64,000 nt of DNA from assembly GCF_040115645.1 (NCBI RefSeq), contig NC_089550.1, positions 2,790,001 to 2,854,000 of the forward strand. The letters run 5' to 3'. Shown one piece after another: positions 49,301-60,994 of this stretch. The notes under the pieces were generated by a model. The model did no database searches, was not told where the DNA came from, and saw nothing but the letters and a program-made list of their open reading frames with translations. The DNA is from Euwallacea fornicatus (Eukaryota; Arthropoda; Insecta; Coleoptera; Curculionidae). Every line of letters begins with the position of its first letter. Positions within the stretch are counted from its first letter, which is position 1. The translations under genes and the position numbers were made by a program.

Positions 49301-49652
49301 GCGCGTGATGAAGCAGGATGACATCGCCGACACGTCGCTTTTCATAAGGAACATTCAAAATCCTCTGGATATAGTTTTCCAGACGACTTTGCCGTACTTT
49401 AAGAGAGTGCTGGAAGTCGACTTAGGTCAAACGATAAAAGCGAACGAAACTTTGGTGGAGAAAAGCTATCAGATCTGTATTGTGGCCAAAACAAGTAAGG
49501 ATAGTGTACGGAAGTTTTATCCAGAACAATGTCGGGATTTGGATAAAGGCGCCGTTTCCGGATGCAGGAGTCTTTTGTATCCGGCAAATAGCCGACTATT
49601 GGTCGTTGTTGCGGTTGTGCTGTTGATTGAGAGATATGATTTTATAGCCTAA
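40367..49652 (+). CDS. atk: Secreted/cell-surface leucine-rich-repeat protein, artichoke-like (15 coding exons, complete)
   Basis: Extracellular LRR protein; Drosophila artichoke is reported to be needed for cilium-bearing sensory organs. Exons: 40367-40622, 41125-41294, 43801-43961, 44017-44211, 45203-45449, 45500-45754, 45805-45937, 45998-46166, 46351-46575, 46719-46803, 47386-47569, 47770-47870, 47931-48126, 48702-49213, 49266-49652. Sum 3276 nt, 1091 residues, phases all consistent. It opens with a signal peptide (MMYKLFIIWILTIKHVQA), then a Cys-rich N-cap (RCPKEKLLLHPCTCDV). Some thirty LxxLxLxxN repeats follow, e.g. LKTLDLHGNQLKELKRNQF. The C-cap (NPVHCDC...) starts near residue 883. 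The last exon adds a beta-type domain with two Cys and a hydrophobic end (LLVVVAVVLLI). Introns over 300 bp (40623-41124, 41295-43800, 44212-45202, 46804-47385, 48127-48701) show no other gene. The LRR family is certain; the artichoke name rests on remembered blocks such as YIPPGP and GLRDVEILDLS. Confidence 0.88.
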
Positions 49653-49772
49653 ATATACGTTGTTGTTACTTTTAATGTATTTTTATTTGTTCAGCCATAA
49701 AAAGACGTTTCCGATATCATTGCGCATTATAAACAGAAAATCAAGCCGCAGGAGATCGCTGCAAGGCAGTTT

Positions 49773-49778
49773 AATAAA
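49773..49778 (+). terminator. Polyadenylation signal AATAAA of the LRR gene
   Basis: AATAAA about 120 bases after the stop codon at 49650-49652; the first canonical hexamer downstream of the stop. Confidence 0.4.
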
Positions 49779-51895
49779 TAATGTCTAGATTCCCATCCAA
49801 GCACTCCCATTAGAGCGCCATCAATCGAGTCATTGATCTATATAATTAGCGACAATATAATTAGTAAGTTCTTAATGCGACTTTCGATTGATCTTCGTCT
49901 GCCTGCATCGGCAATTTTCGCAGTCTCATAGCGACCGACGGGTGGATGAAAGGACTTATTAATGACCTCAGGGTCTTTCCAGTAATTGGATGTTTTAGGT
50001 GAGGTTTTCTTTTCAAATATACGGGTTATTAGAGACGATGATTTAGCCGGTTTTTCTCCTAATCCCTTATACCTACCGACAGCCAAGTTTTGAATTTGGT
50101 CGTTAATTATGATCTTGAAAATGTGACCTTTAGATGTGTTAAAGGCACATTTTGCTAGTTAGAAAATTTCAACGTTTTCCCTTCGTCTAGGGCTTACGTG
50201 GTTTTATAATACCATCAAATCGGCTGTTTCCCCGCCACTGTTATCAGTTCACTTGCAAATACGATGCGAAATAATACGATATTCCCATTGCTATTGCCCA
50301 AATAAAGTAAGAGCATCGTATTATATATACGATAAAGTAAGTTTACCATTTACAGGCATAATTTAGAAGAGAATTTTCCTAGAAATTCATTGGCGCAGCA
50401 TACCAATTCCCGTAATTAATTTTTTTTTAATGATGTCTTCGTGTAAGGACTGTGATCTGTAGTGTCATCTAATGAGGTTTCGGCACGCCACACTTTATTC
50501 ACCAATTAAATTGAAAATTTTACCGTTTACATACGATATTTAGAGATATTTTTCCAGAAATTCTTCGGTGCGTTCGACTTAGCCTAGTTCCGAAAATTCG
50601 AATTCCCCAACCATCTATAAGCTTTTGGGCCGTTAAAAAAATATCTGACAATTTTCAATTCACAGAAGGGGTTCCAATTACTGTAAGTTTCAAAGGGGTT
50701 CAATCAAAAGTTCAAATAGTCACGCCATCAATGAAAGAACACAGTTCCTGTTTATTCTCTTGTTTTACAAACTTTTCTGCAAGCTTGGTACTGCTGTAAC
50801 CAAGGATGTAGGGAAAGAAGATAAGATTAAATTTGAAACTTGAAGCCCCCTCGGCCTCTCTACAATTAACTGAAGTTTCTTCACAATCCCGCATGGCCGA
50901 CACCTGATAATACTAACGAACAGAAGAGGTTATATTCAGTAAACTAACTGTTACGCGCTTCTCTAGAATGGTGTCGCTAATTAATTAGGAAACGAATTAC
51001 CCGCCGATACCCATTTTTCATTGTTCCCGAGATATTGCGGTCGCTAATTATAGACAAACTGGGAACCTCATTTACGTAACTGTTTTCGGGCGATGGTACC
51101 CGATAAAGAACATATGCGAGGTTTGAGTCGGGGAATGAAAAACTACGAAATCTGATTCGAGTTATCTGCCTAATTACCTCGTTTAATGATTTTTTATCAC
51201 GAAATGACCGAGTAATGAGGCCGTTTATTGAATAATGCTCATAATATGGAGTGATAGGGCAAAAAAAAGAGCAACGAACCAACCAATTAACAGAAATGCT
51301 ATTCGTGTTGGATGCGCTCTCTGTATTCGTATTATGGAATTTTATTTTTATAAAGGAGTGATTAGTGCTTTTAATTACCTTTATTATGGTAAACATTATG
51401 TTACAATGATGCACAGCATAGATGCTATTTTGTTGCTATAAAACGAGTATACGAAACATGTTGGAAACATGGGAGAGGGCGCTGAGCGCGCACACCCCCC
51501 CTCACTGCTGGAACGCTTTATACACCTTAAACGAAACGTTTCCGGATTTATCTTCACATGCATAATTTTTTTGTTTGAAAAACCACCTCCCTGAGATTTG
51601 TTAACAGATTTTCTTGACATACTCTGCAACAGTGGTCCTGTTAGGGCATTCTTAGTCATTTGTTACCCGTATTTTAAGCATTATGATATGTCGTCGTCAT
51701 CTTCCCAACTCAACTCGACAAAGAAAATGTCCATCCTAAGATATGCATGTGGCAGCCTAAAACCAACAACAATAATCGTCACTCAAGTAAAAAATGGAAA
51801 CAACAACCACATAAAGCAAATCTCATTTTTCCAACGGTCCCACCATCGAATTAACACCTCTGACATTACACCGCGACCATCAAGGTAAACCAAAA
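49779..51895. other. Intergenic, no supported gene
   Basis: AT-rich spacer between the LRR gene and the next promoter-like region. Minus-strand frames at 49838-50086 and 50977-51414 lack recognisable domains, codon bias and splice context. Confidence 0.45.
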
Positions 51896-52152
51896 CCCAC
51901 TCCGACGAGTGTGTGTTGTGTGTCTTTAGCGCGGTACCATTACCATTGCAACCAGTAGTACCATTTCGGCCGCGTCGGTACCACAATGGCAACCAATGTA
52001 TGAGCGAAGTGAACTGGCCTGAAATCGGTACGGTAGCCAACATTTCACTTTCAAATTGTTGGTACTTTTACGTCTAGAGATTGTTGCGATCTGTTCATCA
52101 GGGTGGCTGGCTGCGAAACTGGGCCATTTGTGCGCGACGTTTGCATACGAAA
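51896..52152 (+). promoter_or_regulatory. Putative promoter / 5' UTR with repeated GGTACC-like motifs
   Basis: A GC-richer patch just upstream of a signal-peptide exon carries several GGTAC or GTACCA motifs (near 51942, 51956, 51976, 52027, 52060), ATGGCAACC and GCGCGA-type CpG. It is likely the promoter of the exon at 52153. No TATA box is evident. Confidence 0.3.
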
Positions 52153-52213
52153 ATGAAGGTTCTTATTGGTGCTGTGTGGTGTTGTCTTGTGGTGGCGAAA
52201 TGTGTTGCAAAAG
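52153..52213 (+). CDS. First coding exon of an unidentified secreted or membrane protein (partial gene)
   Basis: An ATG in good context (gaaaATGAAG) opens 20 codons reading MKVLIGAVWCCLVVAKCVAK. This is a typical signal peptide: Lys near the start, a hydrophobic core, and small residues near the probable cleavage site. A strong donor follows (AAAG|GTGAGT, cut after 52213), phase 1. Signal-peptide exons ending in phase 1 are common in insect immunoglobulin-superfamily and other surface proteins with very long first introns. I found no partner exon downstream to 64000, so the rest of the gene is probably outside the window. Its identity is unknown. The frame is also open upstream of the ATG, so a longer N-terminus is possible but would bury the signal peptide. 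Confidence 0.5.
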
Positions 52214-52751
52214 GTGAGTACCGGAGGTCGATGGTGATGGCATCTGATTGTATGGGAAAAAGAGATGAAAGCGCTTTTGAGCACTTGATTGTTTCATTAT
52301 ATGTTTCATCGATGTTCGTTATACTTTCACAATATCTCAAAAGCGAAAGAAATTTACACAACAAAGTCCTGCAGATTTCGAAGAATTTTAAACAGGTTGT
52401 TCACTTGAGATGAGGTCACCAGTCCGTAGCTAAAATTGATCACTTGATGGGATAGGAGGTAAATTGGCCGCAAATTGGCCAATCAAGTTGTCAAATGGCA
52501 GGTTCTTCAGTCAAATTATTATGAGTTACAAATTAAGTAAATATATGTAATTGAGAACTATGTAAATTCTAAATGGTACTAAACTTCTCCATCCATTGAA
52601 AACGGTGGCTAATTGTTTAAACACGTTAATGGAAATTCAGGGATAAGTTTTATGGTAAATTATGGTAATTAGACCTAGGCACCAGTCTCCAATCATATGA
52701 GAGTTAAGCAGAGATGAGAGACATTACAAAAGAAGACTCTTCTTTTTGACG

Positions 52752-52797
52752 CACCCTGTATACCTTCATACATACATAATGTATAAAGTACAGGGTG
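52752..52797. mobile_element. Inverted pair of CAGGGTG transposon ends
   Basis: CACCCTG (52752-52758) followed by TA, and TA followed by CAGGGTG (52791-52797), form an inverted pair pointing away from each other, 30 bases apart. The same terminal heptamer with flanking TA bounds the elements at 57068 and 60690. These look like the ends of two adjacent remnants; I could not find their outer ends. Confidence 0.4.
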
Positions 52798-55700
52798 CCT
52801 CGTATAAGGATATGACCATGTAACCACAATTTATCTATCTCTGCCTTGCACACTATTTTGCACATATCTCTGTCTCTGTCTTACTCATATCTTCTTAAGG
52901 AATGAGCTCTCAAGTCGATATGTATAACAAGTTTTAATTTTTCAATACTGGGTCTTTTCAATTTAAAAAAGTAAAAATAAATTTTAATGTAGATTACACC
53001 GCTTTTTTAAACGTAGGTTTCCTCAGATTTTACTCAAACCTCAAATTGGAAAAGTGAACCGAGTTCCGCCTTATTCTCCTTATACTACATTTTTAATGAC
53101 GATTTTTGCATATTTTGAAATCGTAAAGGAAGATAATTGTACTGGATTTTCAATAAATTATGGTATTTTGATGTTTGGTCACGGAAACGCGAGGAAATGG
53201 ATTTGAAAGCGGCGATGTTTTAAATTCGTTTTCAAGTCCCCACTGGAACGCCGTAGTTCTCTTATGGCGACAAGACAAAAACATTTTTGTATTTACCGAC
53301 AACAGACGGGATCCGAAATTGTTGTCAAATTTGCAGACAAAACAGAAATGAGACACTAAAGTCTCCAAAATGTAGCCGTTTTGTCCTAAAATTGTCGAAA
53401 AACATGAAGGTATTGTTTTGTTATGAGCCCGACATAACGAATAGGATTCTGCGGATGAGCGAAGCGAGGTCAAGAAATATGACATGAATCTCATAAAATA
53501 GCATTTTCTATCGAGTTTGAAGCATTGATTTTTCCAATATGGTTGGATGAAGAACAAATTACAAGAAATTGGTACATATACATTTGGAAGCGTTAAATCT
53601 GTATTCAGTATTTCCAGACCTGCGTTAGTGGTTGCTAGACCCAGTTGATAATTTAGCTATGAAATGGACGTACCCATATCATTATCTAACTAGCCACGAA
53701 GTGAAATCTGTTTTGTGATCAGTTTTCGCCAGAAACTGCCATTTTATTTGTAAAAATTAGGAAAAAATAATTAAGTTAGGCGTTAAATTTTATTTATCGA
53801 TATTTATAATTTCTTTAAAACAGGTTTTTACATGATTGAAAAGTTAGCAAAAGGGAAAAAGTAACCTTATTTCTTTTGGCATGCCGTTACATCGACAGAA
53901 CGATGATCGTTCAAATAGATATTTTTCAATAAACACCAATAAATTCACTGTAAACCAGAGCAGCTGTCTAAATTCAATCGCTGGTTCAAAGTTGTAAAGT
54001 AGAGAACGAAAGAGATTGTTTATAGACTGCATTGTATAATAGATAATCTGTTGAATGGCTTAAAGATTGTTAATTTATCCCTAGAAAATGGAAAAGAGCA
54101 CTTGTAAAATTAATTTATATAATGCTATTCCACTGTTTTTAAAGCCCAAGGAGCTTGTCGTAAACTTCAAACTCGTAAGTCTCGATTGCACGAATAATCG
54201 TCGTTTGACATAAAAAAACATCGCGATTCGGGGTCACTGGTCTCTAATTATTAGACGACAGCATTACACCTTTCACAATTCACTCACCAAATTACATGAA
54301 GAAATCAATTAAGATACATTAAACCTATCAGCCACTCATCGGGAAACCTCTTTTTCAACATGTCAAACATAAGAATGGCATCAATACAAGAACCGGCGTA
54401 TGCATGCACTCGAAAAAATCTTAATCACATCCCATTATAAACGAATTCGGGTCCAGTTAGTTGTTTTTTTCCAATTTGATTGATCGGACAAATATAAAGT
54501 ACCGTTAAAAGTTTCGTATATATGCATATGTGTGTAAACTTCTTGCGATTGTGTGCTCGTCGGACCGACAAGGAATGATATTTTTATAGTCTCATTTTAC
54601 TACTAATGGACATCGAAAGAAATGAAAAGGAAGAGAGATGTTTGCATACAAATGACATCAGAAACGTCCACATTTAGTTAAATTGAGGACTTAAATGGAA
54701 GTACGGCAACTTTGTTCGTCGTCTGACAGTTCGCGTCAGCTAATTCGCCGCCACGCTATTACTAAAACAGAAGAGTGCCGCCACGTTGCCGTTCCTCTCA
54801 TTGGTCCTGAGCAATTTAAAAACTTTCGTATAATAATTGTAAATTTATTTAAAGCGTAATAGGGAGGTTGCTTGGATAAAGTTGGTGTGGCAACTCTCAC
54901 TTATTACTTGAATCACGTTGGAGTGTATTTGCGGCGCTCAAACAAAATCCAACGCAAACATTCGTCTCTTGAATAAAAAGTCCGCAATTTGTGTAAAATG
55001 TCAAGGAAAATGCAGGGGCGCGCCCAAATTCCTCGAATGTTATCTACATAGGGGTTTGCCTAAGTTGCTTGTAATAGAGCATTTTTCTCATTAGTGTACA
55101 TAATTTAATTACGTCTAATCATTAAAATAATTTCTCTTAAAAGCATTTAAACTTGAAAACTGGTCATAATTGACAACTTCCTGCGAGAAACGATGATGGC
55201 ATGATAGGGTGTATGGCAGTATAGCGATAAATTAAATTTCAAGAAACATACACAATTATTCGATCGTGAAGATGCCTCAGACGCTGAAATCATACTTTAA
55301 AAAGAGCTGGTAAAGTCATTTAAAAACGTTTACTACTGTTTGGGTCAAAGTGAGTTTTGAAGGTAAACTAGTCCTACTTTGGAAAATTTAAAACGCAATA
55401 AAGTAACTAACTAATTACTTATGCTGAGAATTAAAGCCGATTTGAAACGATATTCTCATGCATTGAATCATGGTTAATCGCTATGTCAAGATAGTAGAAG
55501 TTTCTAATCGATAATAATTGATTTTTTAACAAGTATTAATAGAAGCGTTTTATTATGTTTGATGGTAATATTAATAACCTTATTCCGCAGTTTTGCCATG
55601 TGTATTAATTAGAATGACGTCTAAAGTCCGGGTGTATGAGGCAAAGTGACGAAGTTACGTGGCTTGCACGTACGGGATTATGTGGAATTTAAATTTAAAG

Positions 55701-57067
55701 TCGCTTTTTAATTAATTGAAATTCATAGGGCGATAAATTCGGGATAAACTTCGGTTTAATTGAACGTGAAATTAGAAAATTTATCTGGAGGAAGACGCGT
55801 CTTATCCCGTATAAGAGAAAAACCACGCGACTAGTTATTTTACCTGATTCACATTTGCAAAACCAATTCCCACAGCTTCGTACTAGTCCAATTAACCCAA
55901 ACAAAAAACAACCACAATATCCAATCGCCTATCAATAACAATTATGTTTATTCGAAAGCTAATTTGACCCTCCTGTGGTAGAAGTATTTGTCTACGTGGA
56001 GAGGAGACTAGGTCAGTTTTTCTATCCACGCGGGCCGGGTCAAGCTGAGGAATCTAGGCAATACCATGAAGCAAATCTTTTATTTCTGTCTGCCTCATTG
56101 GGCACTCCCATATGGGACGGTGAGCTGCTGGGAAAATGATGATACAGCTTTAAAGGCTATTAATAATTACACTAGGCATCTACGTGACGCAGATTTAAGA
56201 TGCATTCATATAAGTGATTTCTTGTAGATGGCTTTGATTGAGTCCCATTATCTAAGTCATGCGATGCATAGTTAATGATTTATTGTGGCAGGGGTTTGAT
56301 GGAGTGTGCGTACGTCCTACGCATGCCAGATGGTGAAACCAAATTGTTGACATTTTTCAAAAAAAAAAAAATAATAATAACAATAAATCAATTTTACGAA
56401 ATGAGATAACATTAGGATATTCTTACAATAATTCTGGTATATGAAATAAAATAATGACGATTTGGCAACATGTGTTGTTCCACTCAGCAAACGTCACCAT
56501 ATTGTAAACCAAACAAAATTGTAAAAAAATGGGAAAAAATCGTTCTTGCTGAGTTTTTGCTCAATTACAAACGTTTCTTTTAATATTTTAATTTATACGG
56601 AAAGAAACATTTCGGTGAACTAGTCGATTTGAGGTTTATACATAAGTTGACATATTTATGAAAGCCTTAACCTTCATATATTAATCTGATGCCAGTCCCG
56701 CCTTAAACCCCATCGATTTGGGCCTTTTCTGATTAGTTAACCTGAGTGGAAAGCGCCCTTATGTTCAGGTTTAAGTCCGATTTCGGCATTTTTATTACAT
56801 TTATCAGATTATGTGGGGTTTTTATGTCAAATTCAAAGACTTATATCAGCATTGATCCTTGGTGGTGTTTTCGCCCAAAGTACAATAGATTTGTATATCG
56901 TAAATTTGTAGAAATTCTATGGGATATTTATAGAATAAAAATCAGATGACATAGGGAGTTTAGTAGAAAGAAATGAACTGAAGAATGAAAGAAATAAATG
57001 AATGAATGAAGGAAAGAATTTCGGGGTTATTTTAAATGAGCTTCTAAGTGAGATTTTCCAAGTTATA

Positions 57068-57939
57068 CAGGGTGTCCGCGCAAAAAGGCCCACTCCGCTT
57101 TTAACTTTTTAATATATTGAAATAGAAATTTTTTTTTTACAAAAAGTGTGTGAAAGTTCATAGAGTTTTCCAACATTGTCAGTAACGTTTAATAGAATGT
57201 TTAATAAACGTATACTAACCCAATAGTGGATTTCTTGAATAACTGGATATTAATTTTTTTACATATTAAATTTTGCATTTTATTACGAATTCAACGTTAT
57301 ATGTCTATAGGTCATACTTCAAATCTTATAATAATTATTCTTATTATTATAATGAAAAGAGGAGTGGCAAATATAATAAATGACATCAATCGAAATGATA
57401 TGATGACAAAATGTCTACAAAATTTGGAAAAAAGGTATCGATTCTGTTTGTTTTAACCTGAACATGGTGGAAGGAATTTTGGACAATACCTGTAAAATAA
57501 TAACAAATACAAAGGAATAAGTTTATTCTGCCTTATTGTCATTGTATTCAATTTAGTTTGATTTTAATTACTAATATTAATTAGACTCCTGTTGGGTTGA
57601 AAAGTGAATAATGGGTTTAGAAAATAAGAAAAATAAAAAATACCTCCTGAAGCATTTTTATTATATTTTAAGTGAATTGACAAAATTTAGCATCTTTCTT
57701 CTCCAGTATGTACTATTTCCATCGAAAATATTGGTTATAACCGCAATAAACTATTGAATTTTAATATGTTAGAAAAAGGATGTTTAATTGTTCAAAAAAT
57801 GCAATTTTGTATTGGCACACCTTTACTAAGCATCGTGTATAAAATTGCTACCTTGAAAAACTAGATGGAATTTCAAGTACTTTTTATTAGAATTTGTTTT
57901 CCTATTTCAATGTATTAAAAAGTTAGAGGGGACACCAGA
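57068..57939 (+). mobile_element. Degraded TA-target DNA transposon (mariner/Tc1-like superfamily)
   Basis: Starts TA|CAGGGTGTCC at 57066 and ends with a matching inverted GGACACCAGA|TA at 57941. Behind the ends, TAACTTTTTAATATATTGAA on the left matches an inverted copy on the right with one difference (TAACTTTTTAATACATTGAA). The left copy carries about 20 extra bases. Inside, a plus-strand frame around 57360-57490 reads like the C-terminal end of such transposases (NLEKRYRFC, then HGGRNF after an in-frame stop). It is thus a decayed, non-autonomous copy. Confidence 0.55.
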
Positions 57940-60689
57940 TACATCCAGGTTCACAAAATTGTCCTAATTATGAAATATTTTTGTTTTGCAGAAAATCAAA
58001 GTAGAATTCATCAATTATCAACCGAACTATCGGCATTGACAAACGATTAGAGCGGATGGCAATAAATTTGGCTCTACCAATATTACCGGTAACACATGGT
58101 AATGCTATGGAGACGGGTCTTTAAGACCAAGACGATATCGAATATTGATTGCGAAACTTTACTTATAGTTCAAGCTTTAGGCCCCCTTAACATTTACAAA
58201 TGTAATTCGACGTGAAGCCAGCTGGCCCAAAGTTTCCAGGCGGGTTTAGATTATTGTTCCACGCAATACAGTAATTTCTTCCGCTTTTTACTGCAAAAGT
58301 GGGCCATTTAATGGTGATGGCTCATTTCATCCAAAAGTGTCTTGTGTAGTGCACTACTGACACCGCTGGTAACGCACGAAGCAACAATTAGTCATAGCAA
58401 CTAGCGGGATTCGCCATTTAAGGAACATCTGTACCGGGTGCTCGTATCAGTCATTACTTGAAACAAGGCAGATGAGCTTTTAAGAGCGTAAAACACGAGA
58501 ATATCTTTATTACATATCGTGAAGAGCCCCTGTGGCACCAACTTTAAAATCTCATTAGGGAAAATTTGTTCGGATGGGAGCAAATTTCCCATTTATACCG
58601 CCATTTGGTTGAAACCTGTCCGAATGCGAACTCTCATTAAACAGTTTTCTGTTGTGGCTACTTTTCGTTGCCCTTTGATACCGACCGGTTGTGCCGACGC
58701 TTTTATCCAAACAGGTTGTAAATTTAAGAATTTGGAAAAAGGTCAATGACATTTTGGTCTTCGCTGTTTCAATTTTCAAAACACCTGATAATGGTTTTTA
58801 ATAGAATTGTTTCACCGATTCCTGAAATATCTCTAACACCTTTAAAACCGGCGTTTTAAATGTAAAGAAAAGCAAAATCGTTTTTAAAAAATGTGTAAAT
58901 TGTAGAAAATCTTAGCTTCGCACAGTCCAGATGCTTCATTTAAGGATCAAGAGTCTGGGGCGCAATTTGAGAATCCTCTAATTGAGGTCCTGTAGCCTTG
59001 CAAACGTATCCTGAGGCTTCATTTAAATTTCTATTTTGTGGAACTTTTAAAATCGCTTAAAAAGATATTTGGAAATTTCCGGTCAGATGGTGTTCTTACC
59101 ACGACGGAAGTTACTTTATTTGGGGCACCCCCTACAAACGGCTACACAACAAAAATATACAAAGCGTTTCTCCTGAAGATCAATTTAGAAGATCTTTCTA
59201 AAACCACTTTTAAGCCATCAAAAATTCCGGAAATGTGTCTTTTCAGCTGACTATTATAAGAAGTTTCCCCGGAAACTTAAAGGAGAGCTTTTTAAGATTC
59301 GGAAATTCGGTAAATTTTCTCGTAAAATATCAAATCAAACACTCCCCTGGAGTACTTTATATATAATCATACCTGAAAGCACCGTATTATTACTGAATTC
59401 TAGGTTGATGTATATAGGTATGTATTATTTGGCGTGGAGGTGGGGTAGAATATTGAATTATACGAAGCTCTTTGGCTTGCTGTGTCCCCAATCACTGTTC
59501 CCACCTTGTCGCAACATGATACCTCTGAAAATCCGAAATTGGCTCAGTCTAATAGAAACCCCTAGAGATCATCATCATAATTTTACGACTCCTGCATTAT
59601 CCCTGGAATATAATCCGCCGAAATCACCCCATTCCAAGCCCTTAGAAACGCCCTAATATACCTACCTGTAAATTTAGACTTGGAAATTGTATGGCAGGAA
59701 TTTACACTCGGCTGGAGGAGCATAAAGGAAAATTTCTAACCGAGTTAGGCATTAGTGGGAACATGCGGAATTGTATCCCCATATTGACGTTCATGTGATT
59801 ACATTCTCTCCCTGATATAATATAAGCACGCGGAGAGGCATTATTATTAAGGGGATTCAGGTGAAAATTACCCTTAGGCGTATGGATTTTGAAATTTAAT
59901 ATAGTTTATTAAATATTGCTTAATAGATGGCACCACCGATTGACAGAAAGATCACATTGATGACACCTGGTAGTCGAGTCGTGAAGAGGATTTGCTACTT
60001 GTTTTCTTTGGTTTGTTCTCGTCTCGCAGCGTTCTCCCCTACAATGTTTTATGAGAGTCATCTCTTGATATATCATATAATATCGCATCGTCTCGTTCAA
60101 ATTAACCGTATTAGAATTTCAAACTCGGCCACTTAAACCTGAATAAATAATGAAAACGTATCTCGTTCTGTCACCTAATGAATGGTGTGTGAATCAGCGA
60201 GCACTTGCCGCTATTCGGTTATGCAAATGCAAGTGACGGGCGACAGAGCCGCAGTAACGATGAAAACTCCCATTGCAGGGCCTTTCTGCCATTTGACGTG
60301 TTTGTTTACACATGAGTAATTAGTTTGCATTTTAATTGACCTCCGGGGATTTTCGATCACGTCTCGAATGGCGGCGAATTTTTTTTTTCAGCGTTAAATT
60401 CGTAGCGAATAGATACGTCGATGGCCATTGCGCGCAGAGAGATAGCACTGAAATTTTAAACGCCGCCATCTGTTAGGAACTTCTGTAAACATAATTTGTT
60501 TGCAACAATTCGTTAAAATAATGTTCAATATATTGAAATGCTATATATAACATAATGTAGGAGCACAAGACATATGTATAGTGCCATTTGTCATTATCGG
60601 TTTATTAACTAATCATTGTATGCGCTCTCTATGTGTATAGTACATAATATATGCATAGTGTTCAAAAATACTGTTTTTTTAGGGTAATA

Positions 60690-60994
60690 CAGGGTGCGGG
60701 TTTTACGAGCTCCACCGTTGGGATCTCGGTTGTCGCAAGAGCTCTGTTAAATTAGGGTAAAATTGGATAATTCAAGGCTTAAAAAATACATTTGTTCAAA
60801 TCGATCGTGTTGCAGATACTAAATATTCGATAACAACTGACCATTATTTTTAAAAATTTTCACTTATAAGTTGAAAACGATCACTTCGTTTCCTAGATAT
60901 TAAGTGCAAATTTACTTTTTTACGGCCGTGTCTTATGGAGTCATTTGATGTGCGCTATAACTGAGATTGTGGGGCACATAAAACGAACACCCTG
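60690..60994. mobile_element. Miniature inverted-repeat element (305 bp) with TA target duplication
   Basis: Left end TA|CAGGGTGCGGGTTTTACG, right end (reverse complement) TA|CAGGGTGTTCGTTTTATG. The terminal inverted repeat is about 22 bp with a few mismatches, and TA lies on both sides (60688-60689, 60995-60996). No coding capacity. The terminal heptamer is shared with the element at 57068, so it was probably mobilised by the same kind of transposase. Confidence 0.6.

Noticed and set aside
49838..50086. Minus-strand frame of 82 codons with two VGRY segments
   Set aside because: It lacks an ATG start, has AT-rich third positions, no splice partners and no recognised family.
51783..52043. Minus-strand frame of 86 codons upstream of the signal-peptide exon
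   Set aside because: It runs through the GC-richer putative promoter antisense to the next gene; Trp-rich text looks like an artefact of composition.
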